DNA of 64,000 nucleotides from Sphingobium sp. CAP-1 (GCF_009720145.1 NZ_CP046253.1:558001-622000); one strand, 5' to 3'. Shown: positions 8,085 through 17,660, counted from the first letter of the stretch. The notes: generated from the sequence alone by a model not told the origin. Made by a program: numbers and translations.

Positions 8085-9122
8085 TCACGCGGCTTTGCAA
8101 GTCTCCATGCGTGCCGGAACCGCCGCCATAAACTGATCCAGGCTGGCGGCCGCCACGCCCCTACGCGCCAGATGGGCCAATATCCGATCCCACCAATCGT
8201 AAAAGGCCCGCTGATCGGCTTCATTACGCACATAGGGCGTATGGCCCGGCTCCAGCGTCGGCGAATGGAAACTGAAATTCAGCACCCGCACCCCTTCCTC
8301 GATCAGCGCGTCTATCGCCGCCAATGCGTCCTGCACGGGCACGGCTTCGGGCGTCAGGGGAACGCGGCTGAGCAGATGCGCGCGGGACAGCGCACCCGCC
8401 AGCGGCCCCATGGCCTGTGCCGCGCGATAGAGGCGCTCGCCACCGCCCCGCAACAAGCCGGCAAAGGCCGTCGACAGCGGCAGTTCGACCAATGATCGCG
8501 CCGGCCCGGTCCAATAGGGATTTTGCGGCATCCCGCGAAAATCGGGGCCATGCTGGCCGCTATAGTCAAACCGGCTGCGCACCGAACTGTCCAGACGAAA
8601 ACCCGCCATTTCCAGCAGGCGCGCGCTGTTTGGCCCCACGCCATAGCGACCGGCGCGATAGGCGATGGGACGTTGCCCAAATTGCTGTTCCATCCGGTTG
8701 CACAGCGCGTCCAGCTTGGCGCGCTCCACCGCCTCCGGCAGGAATCCGACATAGCTATTGGCAGCCGTGACCGCCTCGACATGGGGCGGATTGACCCAGG
8801 GATGAAGGTGGGCGCCGATGTCGGCGGCGCCGTCGGCAACCCATTGTCCCATCATGCCCGCGGCGGCATCGCAATCGATCACGGGATAGTCGGTGACATA
8901 GACCGGCTTCACCCGCGCCGCGGCGAAATAAGCCTGACCGCGCGCCATGCCGCTGAGCGCGGTCACACCATGGCCGGTCCGGCTGAACGGCGCATTCCAG
9001 TCAAATTCCTCTTCGGTGTCGACAAACAGCATGAAGCGGGTGCCGAAAGCCGGGTCCAGCGCGATCATGTCCTGCGCCAGCGGCGGTCGCAGCAGATTTC
9101 CATCATGAGAAGCAGTCGTCAT
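8085..9122 (-). CDS. Polysaccharide deacetylase (NodB-like) family protein
   Basis: The 345-residue protein has no obvious signal peptide. The NodB-type metal-site pattern is recognisable: FVDTEEEFDW (33-42, Asp35) and DIGAHLHPWV (101-110, His105/His107), with later YRAGRYGVG and NFSFHSPTLEPG blocks containing further typical residues. Members remove N- or O-acyl groups from carbohydrates; many act on exopolysaccharide or surface glycan precursors. The C-terminal 'FYDWWDRILAHLARRG' is typical of the subgroup often encoded in polysaccharide loci. Its immediate neighbours are a tRNA and a sensor kinase, so substrate cannot be deduced. Confidence 0.85.
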   Translation of the reverse strand: MTTASHDGNLLRPPLAQDMIALDPAFGTRFMLFVDTEEEFDWNAPFSRTGHGVTALSGMARGQAYFAAARVKPVYVTDYPVIDCDAAAGMMGQWVADGAADIGAHLHPWVNPPHVEAVTAANSYVGFLPEAVERAKLDALCNRMEQQFGQRPIAYRAGRYGVGPNSARLLEMAGFRLDSSVRSRFDYSGQHGPDFRGMPQNPYWTGPARSLVELPLSTAFAGLLRGGGERLYRAAQAMGPLAGALSRAHLLSRVPLTPEAVPVQDALAAIDALIEEGVRVLNFSFHSPTLEPGHTPYVRNEADQRAFYDWWDRILAHLARRGVAAASLDQFMAAVPARMETCKAA

Positions 9123-9169
9123 GCGCCAGCGCTATCGCATAATGGTTGCGATAGGGTTGCGCACCGCGC

Positions 9170-10897
9170 TCAGGCCTGATCGGCGACCTCCGCCATGGCC
9201 GTGACGGCGGGAATGGCCAGCACCAGACGCCGGGGATCAATCGTCAGACTGCCGCCGCAGGTCGCGGCCAGACCACGGATCAGCCGCAACGAGAAGCCCA
9301 GACCCAGCAGCGGCCCGTCGGCCCAGTCGCCTTCGCCATTATAGCTCGGATCGAGAAGCTGCGTCTCCTCCATGCCGATCAGGGTGGACGGCCGATCGAC
9401 CGCCAGCAGCACCTGACCGCTGCCGGCGTCGGGCTGGAACCAGCAGGCGCCAACGACCGCCTCTGTATCGGGGGCGACCGACAGCAGCGTGCGCAGCAGA
9501 TGTTGCACCATACGCTCACCCTGAACCGGGTCGATCCGCACCTGCGGCAACCCCGGCGCCATCGCGATGTCGATTCCCGCGCTCGCCTGATCGCGAAAAC
9601 GGGTCGCGACCTGAGTCACCAACAGCGCAGGATCGACCAGTTGCGGCGTATTGACGCCATCTCCGCGCGAAACCCTGGCGGCCAGATCGAGATCGTCGAA
9701 GGCCGCCAGCAAATGCCGCGCATCGATCGCAATCTTGCCGGCCATTTCGCGATATTCCACCCCGGCCGGCCCGAACAATTCCTGCTCGATGATTTCGGCA
9801 AAGCCCAATATGGCGTTCAACGGCGTCCGCAGTTCATGCACCAGTTGTCGCAGGGAATCCGTCGACAGACCGGCGATCGCCATCGCGGACGGCTTCGGCT
9901 CACTCGCCACTTCATGCAGATAGGGCCGGCGGGCCTGTCCCCGATAGCCTTCGAAACGCCCGGACCGGGCATCGAAAAAGGGCGTTGCCGACAATCGCCA
10001 TTCGCCGCCCATGGCCCCGCCGACGATCGTGAAGCGGCCATTTTGAAAGCCGCTGCGCCGCGCGAAGGCGCCGGCCACATGGCCATCGGGACCACTGCCG
10101 CCTTCCAGCGCGACATCACCCAGCGACAGGCCGATCAAAGCCGCGCGCGGCCCCTGATCAATCCACAATATGACCCCGGCGGAATCGGTTTCGAATGCAA
10201 AATTGCGCGGAGCGGCTGCCTCCGCCGCTTCCCTGTCCTGGGGCGCAGGCGCGGCCGTGTCCGGCGCTTTGCGACCGCTGGTAAACTGGGCGATCCGGTC
10301 GACCAGATTGCGGATCTGATATTCCCCCCCGGCGAGCGGGCGCGATGGCGCTGCCAACGGGATCGGCGGTTCGACCGCAACCGGATCGGCTGCGGTCATC
10401 TCGGCCGTCAGCAGCATGTCGCTGTCACCGATCATGTCCTGCCGGGATGTCGTCAATACCAGGTCGTGGGAACCAAAAGCCTCCAGGCCGCGCCGGGTTT
10501 CCGGTCCGATATCGCGCCGGCCGCGCAACACGCCGCGCGCCGTCGGCGTAAACTGGGGCAGCAATGCAACCCAGACGCTGTCGGGCAGTTGCGCCCGCGT
10601 CAGTGCGGCGGCGGCGATCGCCGGGCGATCATTGGCGAAAAAGCGCACCAGGCTGGGCGACCGCAGCCGTCCGCCCAATTCCACGACGGTCGCGATTCGC
10701 TGCGTTTCGCTCAATTGGGACTGTAACACCGACAGCCGTTCCAGCAGTGCGTCCTGTTCGGACTGCGGCATGGTCGATCGGTCGGCCACATCGCGTTGCG
10801 CCAACAGGTCCACGCATTGGCGCCACAACGTCACGCTGCCCAGCCCGCTGTGCCCTTCAGCCGCCAGCACTGTCTGCATGAGATCGTTGAAACGCAC
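9170..10897 (-). CDS. Sensor histidine kinase with degenerate ATP-binding domain
   Basis: I place the start at a GTG (10895-10897), giving 575 residues. A longer frame to 11044 would run into the promoter of the divergent lrp-like gene. There is no membrane segment, so the protein is cytosolic. A PAS-like stretch (around FETDSAGVILWIDQGP) precedes a clear HisKA dimerisation helix LVHELRTPLNAILGF with the phospho-acceptor His354. The C-terminal domain keeps a G2-like GLGFSLRLIRGLAATCGG but lacks the usual Asn-rich N box: the equivalent reads RMVQHLLRTLLS. It may bind ATP poorly or act as a phosphotransfer or phosphatase component. No partner response regulator is adjacent. Confidence 0.8.
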   Translation of the reverse strand: MRFNDLMQTVLAAEGHSGLGSVTLWRQCVDLLAQRDVADRSTMPQSEQDALLERLSVLQSQLSETQRIATVVELGGRLRSPSLVRFFANDRPAIAAAALTRAQLPDSVWVALLPQFTPTARGVLRGRRDIGPETRRGLEAFGSHDLVLTTSRQDMIGDSDMLLTAEMTAADPVAVEPPIPLAAPSRPLAGGEYQIRNLVDRIAQFTSGRKAPDTAAPAPQDREAAEAAAPRNFAFETDSAGVILWIDQGPRAALIGLSLGDVALEGGSGPDGHVAGAFARRSGFQNGRFTIVGGAMGGEWRLSATPFFDARSGRFEGYRGQARRPYLHEVASEPKPSAMAIAGLSTDSLRQLVHELRTPLNAILGFAEIIEQELFGPAGVEYREMAGKIAIDARHLLAAFDDLDLAARVSRGDGVNTPQLVDPALLVTQVATRFRDQASAGIDIAMAPGLPQVRIDPVQGERMVQHLLRTLLSVAPDTEAVVGACWFQPDAGSGQVLLAVDRPSTLIGMEETQLLDPSYNGEGDWADGPLLGLGFSLRLIRGLAATCGGSLTIDPRRLVLAIPAVTAMAEVADQA

Positions 10898-11101
10898 TAA
10901 AAATCCCCATATCGCGCCCGCGAACGCTGGCTTGCCGTCGGCTCCGCCAAAGCAGCCGTCATTGTGGATAGGCGTTTGCCGGAAAAAGGGAAAGGCCTCC
11001 ATCCGGCGAACGAAAGCGATCGTCGCATAGTGGGACAATTGCAATGGCCTGAAATATTATTATGGTGCATCCCGCAAACAGGACAGGAAATAATCTCAAT
11101 A

Positions 11102-11575
11102 ATGGCCGGCCCGAATATAGACGACATCGACCTGCAAATTCTGGGAGAGTTGCAGCAGGATGGCAGGATGACCAATGTGGAACTGGCGCGCAAAGTGGGC
11201 CTGACGGCGCCGCCATGCCTGCGCCGCGTCCGCGCGCTGGAGGAAGCCGGCGCGATCACCTCCTACCATGCAGTCGTTGATCCGGGTATGCTGGGTTACA
11301 CCATCACGGTTTTCGCGATGGTCAGCCTCAAGAGCCAGGCCGAAGCCGACCTTAAGGCGTTTCAGGATCATGTCGCCGGCCTGCCCGAAGTGCGCGAGTG
11401 CCACATGCTGAACGGCGAAATCGACTTCATCCTGAAGGTGGTGGCAAAGGATCTGCAAAGCTTCCAGCAGTTCCTGACATCCAGGCTGACGCCCGCCCCC
11501 AATGTGGTGAGCGTCAAGACATCGCTCACCATCCGCACGTCGAAAAATCTGCCGGGCGTTCCGCTGCCGGTCTGA
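11102..11575 (+). CDS. Lrp/AsnC-family transcriptional regulator
   Basis: The 157-residue protein has an N-terminal winged helix-turn-helix (DIDLQILGELQQDGRM...NVELARKVGLTAPPCLRRVRALEEAG) and a C-terminal RAM/AsnC ligand domain (VRECHMLNGEIDFILKVVAKD). I chose the ATG at 11102, which has AGGA 13 bases upstream and gives the family's usual length; an earlier in-frame ATG adds an unconserved 46-residue tail. It is divergent from the kinase gene with about 200 bp between. Members respond to amino acids and often regulate amino-acid metabolism or export; no specific ligand is readable. Confidence 0.9.
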   Translation: MAGPNIDDIDLQILGELQQDGRMTNVELARKVGLTAPPCLRRVRALEEAGAITSYHAVVDPGMLGYTITVFAMVSLKSQAEADLKAFQDHVAGLPEVRECHMLNGEIDFILKVVAKDLQSFQQFLTSRLTPAPNVVSVKTSLTIRTSKNLPGVPLPV

Positions 11576-11616
11576 CAGGGCAGCGGAACGAAGGCGGCGC
11601 GGAACGAGAAGGCGGC

Positions 11617-12861
11617 TCAGGCCGCCTTGCGGCTCTTGTGATCGACCCAGACGGACCAGAATCCGGCAATGGCCGCCCATTGGCCGCCCGCCTGCGCCAA
11701 CGCCGCCTGGGCATTGGCCAGGTCGCCTGATCGCGCCAGCGCCACGCCCAGCCGCGCATTGGCGCGATTGGCATCTACCCCGCCCTTGGCCAGCGCGACC
11801 CGATATTGCTCGGCCGCCTGCGGAAACTGCGCCAGCGAGAAATAGGCATCGGCCAGGTCCAGCGCCGCCTTGCCGGTGCTTGCGCTAGCGGCTTTCTTCA
11901 CCTGCGCCGGCAGCCCCGCAATTTCCTTGGTCGCCTTGGGCGTGACGGATTTGAGCAACTGGCTGGTGACGGCCTGGGTCGGGGTCAGCTTGCCGGCGGC
12001 GCGCCCGGCCTCGATGATCGCCTTGGTTTCGGCATAATAGCCTGACTTCTCCGCCGCCTGGGCATAGGCCTGATAGTCGCGCTCGCTCGCCATGGCGCCG
12101 TTCGCGGCCTGAAGGCGATAGAGGTCGAGCTGCAATTGCGGTTCGACCTGGGCCGCGGCCTGATAATTGACCAGCGCCGAACGCCAGTCCTCCTTGCTAT
12201 CTTCCTGCTCCAGCCGCTCGCGATAGAATTGCCCGACCTCGCTCCAGTCGTCCGCCTGATAGGCCATGGCGATCGCGCGATCAGTCCAGGCCAGCGGCAC
12301 GGGCTTGCCGGCCGCCTTCTGCGCGGCGATCGCGGTCTGGACGAAAGGCCGCGCCTCCTTGGGCTTGTTGCGACGCAGGGCAATGTCCGCCCGCAACGTA
12401 ATCGCATCGACCCCGTCATAGCCCAGCGTTTTCGCGTAATCGAGCTGGGCCAGCGCATCGTCATAATTGCCGACCATATAGGACAGATAGCCCGCGACAT
12501 AATGTAACCGGGGGGCATCGCTGCGCGGCAACGCACTGGTTTTGAACATATCCGTCAGCGCGATCCGTTCAGCCTGCACATCGCGACGCTGCACCGCCAA
12601 CTGGAAGCGCAGACCGGCCGCGACATAGGCTTCGAAATCAGTGGCCGGGGCAAGCGCTGCGATGCGCGCGCTGGCGGTCCCGACATCCCGCGCCTTGAGC
12701 GCGGCATCCGCCGCCTGCGCATTGGCACGAAAGGCGTCCGCCATCACGATCGGGGGGCCGGCGACCACGACCTTCTTCTTCGCCGCGACCGGCGACACCA
12801 GCATCGCTGCCGCCATCACCGCAACAGGCAGCCGGCAGGAGAGGATCGAAACGACGCGCAT
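11617..12861 (-). CDS. Exported tetratricopeptide-like repeat protein (paralogue of next gene)
   Basis: Starting at the ATG 12861 gives 414 residues with a signal peptide (MRVVSILSCRLPVAVMAAAMLVSPVAA). The rest is alpha-helical and Ala-rich, with TPR-like helices: YVAGYLSYMVGNYDDALAQLDYA, AALDLADAYFSLAQFPQAAEQY and GVDANRANARLGVALARSGDLANAQAAL. It lies 74 bp downstream of a similar gene on the same strand. The C-terminal 70 residues align visibly with that neighbour (KGGVDANRAN versus KGGVDADEIN). It is probably a periplasmic scaffold; function unknown. Confidence 0.75.
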   Translation of the reverse strand: MRVVSILSCRLPVAVMAAAMLVSPVAAKKKVVVAGPPIVMADAFRANAQAADAALKARDVGTASARIAALAPATDFEAYVAAGLRFQLAVQRRDVQAERIALTDMFKTSALPRSDAPRLHYVAGYLSYMVGNYDDALAQLDYAKTLGYDGVDAITLRADIALRRNKPKEARPFVQTAIAAQKAAGKPVPLAWTDRAIAMAYQADDWSEVGQFYRERLEQEDSKEDWRSALVNYQAAAQVEPQLQLDLYRLQAANGAMASERDYQAYAQAAEKSGYYAETKAIIEAGRAAGKLTPTQAVTSQLLKSVTPKATKEIAGLPAQVKKAASASTGKAALDLADAYFSLAQFPQAAEQYRVALAKGGVDANRANARLGVALARSGDLANAQAALAQAGGQWAAIAGFWSVWVDHKSRKAA

Positions 12862-12935
12862 GATTTTAGCCTTCCCCGAATATGATATGGCAAGCCGCGC
12901 CACCGACTATCGGCGGCAGCGCGGCTTCAAGAGGG

Positions 12936-14219
12936 TCAGGCGCCCTTGGTACCCAGATAGGCGAGCCACAGGCCGGCGATCTGCTTGCGCGATCCGGCCT
13001 GGACCGCCTCGAACGCGGCTCTGGCGCCGGCGGCGTCGCCAGCCAGCGACTTGGCGATGCCGACGCGGGTGTTGATTTCGTCGGCGTCGACCCCGCCCTT
13101 CTCCTTGGCGAGTTCGAACATGGCGATCGCCTTGGCATAATCGCCATAGCCCAGGTAGGCGTCGGCGGTCGCCGCCGCGATCTTGCCATTGGCCGCCTTG
13201 CGCGCATCCGCTTCGGCCGATCCCAGTGAAGCCTTGTCACCCGCGATCTTGGGCACGGCGGTCTGATACAGGTCGCCGCCCGCGCTGGCGCTCAGCACGC
13301 CCTTCGACCGGCCCTTGTCGATCACCGACTTGACCTCGCCATAGATGCCGGTCTTTGACGCCATTTCGGCATATTCGGTATAGTCGGCCGCGATCACCAG
13401 ACCGTCCGAAGCGCCCAGCAAGCGCAGCACGTCCAGATTTTCACGGTTGGTGATGGCGGGATTGGCGCGCTGGAACAGACGAACGAGCGTGCGCAGATTC
13501 TGGCCGCTCGGTTCGGCCTGATAGGCCATCTTCGCCCATTCGGTCACGTCGGGCAGCTTCGCGGCCTCGGCGCGGCCGACACCGATCTGATACCATTGGG
13601 CGGGAACCTGCTGCCCGGCCCCCTTCATGCTGTCCGCCGCCGCCTTCAGCGCGGCCAGACCCTTTTGCGTGAAGCCCCGCGCCGGTTCGGCCGACGTGTT
13701 GGTCGTCCCCGCCTTGGCGAAATAGGCCTGGGCGATGGTCGGGTTGACGGCTTCGGGCTTGTAACCTGCCGCCAGCGCCGCCTCGCCGCGCTGAATCGCC
13801 ACGTCATAATTTTTCGCCTGCATCGCCTGATCGGCGGCAATGGCGTTGAACTGGCCGGCCTGTTCGGGCGGGGTCAGGCCGCTGTCGAGCATCTGGGTCA
13901 GCGCCTCGGCCTGCAACGCGCTATCCTTGCTGGCGATGGAGGTGTTCAGCTTGATCGCGCCGATCTGATATTTGTCATCGTTCGACGTGGCCTTGCTGTC
14001 GGCTTCGGCCAGCGCCGCCTTGGCACCGGCGAAATCCTGCGCCTCTGCGGCCTTCTGCGCGGCCTGCAATGCCTTGATGACATCAGGCGAGACATTGAGC
14101 TTGGGGCCAGCCTTCTTCTCTTCCTTCTTGGCGGCGAAAGCGGGGGCGGAAACCGCACCGCTCGTCAGCGCCAGAGCCAGGGCGAGCGCCGCCGGGGTAA
14201 CAAAACGCATGATCCTCAT
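12936..14219 (-). CDS. Exported tetratricopeptide-like repeat protein
   Basis: The 427-residue protein begins MRIMRFVTPAALALALALTS and has a clear signal peptide ending APAFA, then a Lys-rich linker (KKEEKKAGPK). Helical repeats run to the C-terminus, with TPR-like units such as TADAYLGYGDYAKAIAMFELA and GVDADEINTRVGIAKSLAGD. A ribosome-binding-like AGGAGA lies just upstream (minus strand). It is divergent from gyrA and is followed by a shorter paralogue, so the pair likely arose by duplication and is co-transcribed. It is found in sphingomonads as a hypothetical protein; no enzymatic motif is visible. Confidence 0.75.
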   Translation of the reverse strand: MRIMRFVTPAALALALALTSGAVSAPAFAAKKEEKKAGPKLNVSPDVIKALQAAQKAAEAQDFAGAKAALAEADSKATSNDDKYQIGAIKLNTSIASKDSALQAEALTQMLDSGLTPPEQAGQFNAIAADQAMQAKNYDVAIQRGEAALAAGYKPEAVNPTIAQAYFAKAGTTNTSAEPARGFTQKGLAALKAAADSMKGAGQQVPAQWYQIGVGRAEAAKLPDVTEWAKMAYQAEPSGQNLRTLVRLFQRANPAITNRENLDVLRLLGASDGLVIAADYTEYAEMASKTGIYGEVKSVIDKGRSKGVLSASAGGDLYQTAVPKIAGDKASLGSAEADARKAANGKIAAATADAYLGYGDYAKAIAMFELAKEKGGVDADEINTRVGIAKSLAGDAAGARAAFEAVQAGSRKQIAGLWLAYLGTKGA

Positions 14220-14488
14220 CTCCTTTACGCGCCTGACAGGGGGGACACAGGCGATCTTACCGGGTTGAACGCCGAATTAGGGGGCGGCGCGTGAACGGCC
14301 ATTGAACAAGCCTAATTCAACAGGATTTGCAACCGTTATGCGCGCCGCTGGCCCAGGCGGCAAACATATCCCGGTGCCATACCGTCTTGGCTGCACACGC
14401 GGGCGCGAGCGCGCGCGAGGGGTGACAGATTTGTTTCGCTGGGCTAGTGCAGCAACAACGAACGCATCCATCCAAAAAGAGAATCGCA
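14220..14488. promoter_or_regulatory. Divergent promoter region between the TPR genes and gyrA
   Basis: This 269-bp non-coding interval must hold promoters for both directions. It contains several AT-rich patches (TTCAACAGGATTTGCAACC near 14327) and a GC-rich alternating purine-pyrimidine run (14399-14416, CGCGGGCGCGAGCGCGCG). I do not see a confident sigma-70 pair or a structured leader. Confidence 0.4.
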
Positions 14489-17164
14489 TTGACCGACGAG
14501 ACTGCCCTCGCCGACCCTTCGGATATCAGCCCCATCTCCATCGTCGAGGAGATGAAGGCGAGCTATCTCGATTACGCCATGTCGGTCATCGTCGCCCGCG
14601 CCCTGCCGGACGTGCGTGACGGGTTGAAGCCGGTCCATCGCCGCATTCTCTTCTCGGCCCAGGAATCGGGCTTCGTCTACAACCGCCCCTATCGCAAGTC
14701 GGCCCGTCTGGTCGGTGAAGTGATGGGTAAATATCACCCGCATGGCGACAGTTCGATCTACGACGCCTTGGCGCGCATGACCCAGGACTGGTCGATGCGC
14801 GTGCCGCTGATCGACGGTCAGGGGAATTTCGGTTCGATGGACCCCGATCCGCCAGCCGCTATGCGCTATACCGAAGCGCGCCTTGCCAAGGTGGCGACCG
14901 CGCTGCTGGACGATCTCGACAAGGACACGGTCGATTTCCAGCCCAATTATGATGCGTCGGAAAGCGAACCGCAGGTGCTGCCGGCCCGCTTCCCCAACCT
15001 GCTGGTCAACGGCGCGGGCGGCATCGCGGTCGGCATGGCGACCAATATTCCGCCGCATAATCTTGGCGAAGTGCTGCGCGCCTGCCTCGCCTATATCGAC
15101 AATCCCGGCATCACCACCGACGAACTGATCCAGATCGTCCCCGGTCCCGATTTCCCGACCGCGCCGCTCATTCTCGGCCAGTCGGGCGCGCGTAGCGCCT
15201 ATCATACCGGCCGCGGCTCGATCATGATGCGGTCGCGCCATGAGGTGGAGGAAGGGCGCGGCGACCGCCGCTCGATCGTCCTGACCGCCATCCCCTATCA
15301 GGTCGGCAAGAACAGCCTGGTCGAAAAGATCGCCGAAGCCGCCAAGGATAAGCGGATCGAGGGCATCAGCGACATTCGCGACGAATCGAGCCGCGAAGGC
15401 GTGCGGATCGTCATGGATCTGAAGCGCGACGCCACGCCCGATGTCGTGCTGAACCAGTTGTGGCGCAACACCCCGGCCCAGTCGAGCTTCCCCGCCAACA
15501 TGCTGGCGATCCGTGGCGGCCGCCCGGAATTGCTGGGCCTGCGCGAAATTATCGAGGCGTTCGTCAAGTTCCGCGAAGAGGTCATTACCCGCCGCACCAA
15601 GTTCGAACTGAACAAGGCGCGCGACCGGGCGCATATCTTGCTCGGCCTGGTGGTCGCGGTCAGCAACCTCGACGAGGTGGTGAAGATCATCCGTGGCTCG
15701 TCCAGCCCGGCCGAGGCGCGCGAAACCCTGCTCGCCAAGGAATGGCCTGTCGGCGAAATCGCGCCCTATCTGCGTCTGGTCGAAGCGATCGAGACGGAAG
15801 TCAGCGGCGACATTTACAAGCTGTCGGACATTCAGGTCCGCGCCATCCTTGACCTGCGCCTGCACCGCCTGACCGCGCTCGGCCGCGATGAGATCGGCAA
15901 GGAACTGGCCGAACTGGCGCAAGCCATCGCCGCATATCTCGCCATCCTGGGCGACAGGCGCAAGCTCTACGCCGTCATGCGCGAAGAACTGGAGGCGATC
16001 GAGAGCGAATTTGCGACGCCGCGCCTGTCCGAAATCACCGCCGCCGCCGACGGGATCGAGGATGAGGATCTGATCGAGCGCGAGGAGATGGTCGTCACCG
16101 TCACGGTGCAGGGCTATATCAAGCGCACCCCGCTCGAAAGCTTCCGCGCCCAGGCGCGCGGTGGCAAGGGCCGGTCGGGCATGGCGACCAAGGATGAGGA
16201 CGCCGTCACCGAATTGTTCGTGACTTCGACCCATACGCCGGTGCTGTTCTTCTCGACCGCTGGCAAGGTCTATCGCCTGAAAGTGTGGCGCCTGCCCGAA
16301 GGCGGCCCGGCGACGCGCGGCCGGCCGATGGTCAACCTGCTGCCGCTCGGCCCCGGCGAAACGATCCAGACCGTGCTGCCGCTGCCGGAGGATGAGGAGA
16401 GCTGGAAGGATCTCCACGTCATGTTCGCGACGGCGACCGGCACGGTTCGCCGCAACAGCATGGACGCCTTCGCCAATGTGCCCAGCAACGGCAAGCTGGC
16501 GATGCGCTTCGATGAAGGCAGCGAAGATCGGCTGATCGGCGTCGCGCTGCTGAGCGAAGAGGATGACGTGCTGCTCGCCACCCGTCAGGGCAAGGCGATC
16601 CGCTTCGCCGCGACCGATGTGCGCGAATTCCAGAGCCGCACCGCGACCGGCGTGCGCGGCATGACGCTGAAGGACGATGACGAGGTCATCTCGCTGTCGG
16701 TGCTGCACCGTTCCGGCGCCAATCAGGAACAGCGCGAGGAATATCTGCGCTTCGCCCCCTGGAAGCCGGAAAAGGAAGGCGAAATGGCCGATCAGGCGAT
16801 GTTCGCGCTGATGAAGGAGCGCGAGCAGTTCATCCTGACCGTCTGCGCCAACGGCTATGGCAAATTGTCGTCCGCCTATGACTATCGCCGCACCGGACGC
16901 GGCGGTCAGGGCATCACCAATATCGACAATATCGCCCGCAACGGCCGGGTCGTCGCCAGCTTCTCCGCGACGCAGGGCGACCAGTTGATGCTCGTCACCG
17001 ATCAGGCGAAGCTCATTCGCATGGGCCTCGACAGCCTGCGTGTCATCGGCCGCAATTCGGCGGGCGTGCGCCTGTTCAACGTCGCCGACGACGAACATGT
17101 GGTGAGCGCCGCCAGGATCGAGGAAAGCGACGAGGACGGCGAAGCGGACAGCAGCGAAGCATGA
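14489..17164 (+). CDS. gyrA: DNA gyrase subunit A
   Basis: I start at TTG 14489, preceded by AAGAGA, giving MTDETALADPS..., about 891 residues. The catalytic tyrosine is Tyr127 (AAMRYTEARL). The quinolone-resistance region reads GDSSIYD (86-92), so the positions equivalent to E. coli Ser83 and Asp87 are Ser88 and Asp92: wild-type-like. The C-terminal beta-pinwheel begins with a GyrA box (QARGGKG) that marks gyrase rather than topoisomerase IV and allows negative supercoiling. The tail is acidic (EESDEDGEADSSEA). The stop overlaps the next start by 4 bp. An upstream in-frame ATG at 14447 is less likely. Confidence 0.95.
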   Translation: MTDETALADPSDISPISIVEEMKASYLDYAMSVIVARALPDVRDGLKPVHRRILFSAQESGFVYNRPYRKSARLVGEVMGKYHPHGDSSIYDALARMTQDWSMRVPLIDGQGNFGSMDPDPPAAMRYTEARLAKVATALLDDLDKDTVDFQPNYDASESEPQVLPARFPNLLVNGAGGIAVGMATNIPPHNLGEVLRACLAYIDNPGITTDELIQIVPGPDFPTAPLILGQSGARSAYHTGRGSIMMRSRHEVEEGRGDRRSIVLTAIPYQVGKNSLVEKIAEAAKDKRIEGISDIRDESSREGVRIVMDLKRDATPDVVLNQLWRNTPAQSSFPANMLAIRGGRPELLGLREIIEAFVKFREEVITRRTKFELNKARDRAHILLGLVVAVSNLDEVVKIIRGSSSPAEARETLLAKEWPVGEIAPYLRLVEAIETEVSGDIYKLSDIQVRAILDLRLHRLTALGRDEIGKELAELAQAIAAYLAILGDRRKLYAVMREELEAIESEFATPRLSEITAAADGIEDEDLIEREEMVVTVTVQGYIKRTPLESFRAQARGGKGRSGMATKDEDAVTELFVTSTHTPVLFFSTAGKVYRLKVWRLPEGGPATRGRPMVNLLPLGPGETIQTVLPLPEDEESWKDLHVMFATATGTVRRNSMDAFANVPSNGKLAMRFDEGSEDRLIGVALLSEEDDVLLATRQGKAIRFAATDVREFQSRTATGVRGMTLKDDDEVISLSVLHRSGANQEQREEYLRFAPWKPEKEGEMADQAMFALMKEREQFILTVCANGYGKLSSAYDYRRTGRGGQGITNIDNIARNGRVVASFSATQGDQLMLVTDQAKLIRMGLDSLRVIGRNSAGVRLFNVADDEHVVSAARIEESDEDGEADSSEA

Positions 17165-17508
17165 GCGACCTGTTCGCCTATAAGGTGCTGACCGCCGATC
17201 AATATGCACAGTTAAAGGCCGACGGCCTGTTCAAGGGCGCGCCGATCGACCTGACCGATGGCTATATCCACATGTCGACCCGCGATCAGGCGGCGGAGAC
17301 GGTGGCAAAGCATTTTGCGGGACAGGACCGGCTGGTCATGCTGATGATCGACCTCGCCCCGTTCGGCGACGCGATCAAATGGGAAGAGTCGCGCGGCGGC
17401 GCCCTCTTCCCGCATCTATACGGCGACCTGCCGATCAGCGCGGTCGCGGGCAAGGTCGTACTGCGCATCGGCGACGACGGCCAGCACCTGTTCCCGGCGG
17501 GGTTTTAA
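17161..17508 (+). CDS. DUF952 domain protein
   Basis: The 115-residue cytosolic protein covers the whole DUF952 domain, with the typical FAYKVLTADQY opening, the 'GYIHMSTRDQAAETVAKHF' block and the 'WEESRGGALFPHLYG' block. Structures of the family resemble an ADP-ribosyltransferase-like fold, but no activity is established. Its ATG overlaps the gyrA stop (ATGA), so it is translationally coupled to gyrA, an arrangement probably kept for expression rather than function. Confidence 0.9.
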   Translation: MSDLFAYKVLTADQYAQLKADGLFKGAPIDLTDGYIHMSTRDQAAETVAKHFAGQDRLVMLMIDLAPFGDAIKWEESRGGALFPHLYGDLPISAVAGKVVLRIGDDGQHLFPAGF

Positions 17509-17518
17509 GAACCAACAG

Positions 17519-17548
17519 CGTCATTGCGAGCGGAGCGAAGCAATGACG
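17519..17548. repeat. REP-like palindromic element (GTCATTGC...GCAATGAC)
   Basis: CGTCATTGC and GCAATGACG form a 9-bp stem around a GAGCGGAGCGAA loop, 11 bp after the DUF952 stop. Two further copies of the same sequence lie at 47332-47400. It may also terminate the gyrA operon. Confidence 0.75.
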
Positions 17549-17660
17549 AACCCCCTCGGTCCAACTATTCTGTCCTACTGACGCTATCGCTGGTAAGGCG
17601 GGATCTGGTTCCTATCACCACTCTCGACACGACATAAAATGTCCAACATTTGTAGTGATA

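Noticed and set aside
9170..11044. Longer kinase start at 11044
   Set aside because: It would cover the region just upstream of the divergent lrp-like gene and adds 49 residues without resemblance to kinase N-termini; GTG 10897 is preferred.
14444..17209. 921-residue open frame antisense to gyrA
   Set aside because: It is the mirror of a conserved gene in high-GC DNA, with low-complexity His/Arg/Ala composition and no family pattern.
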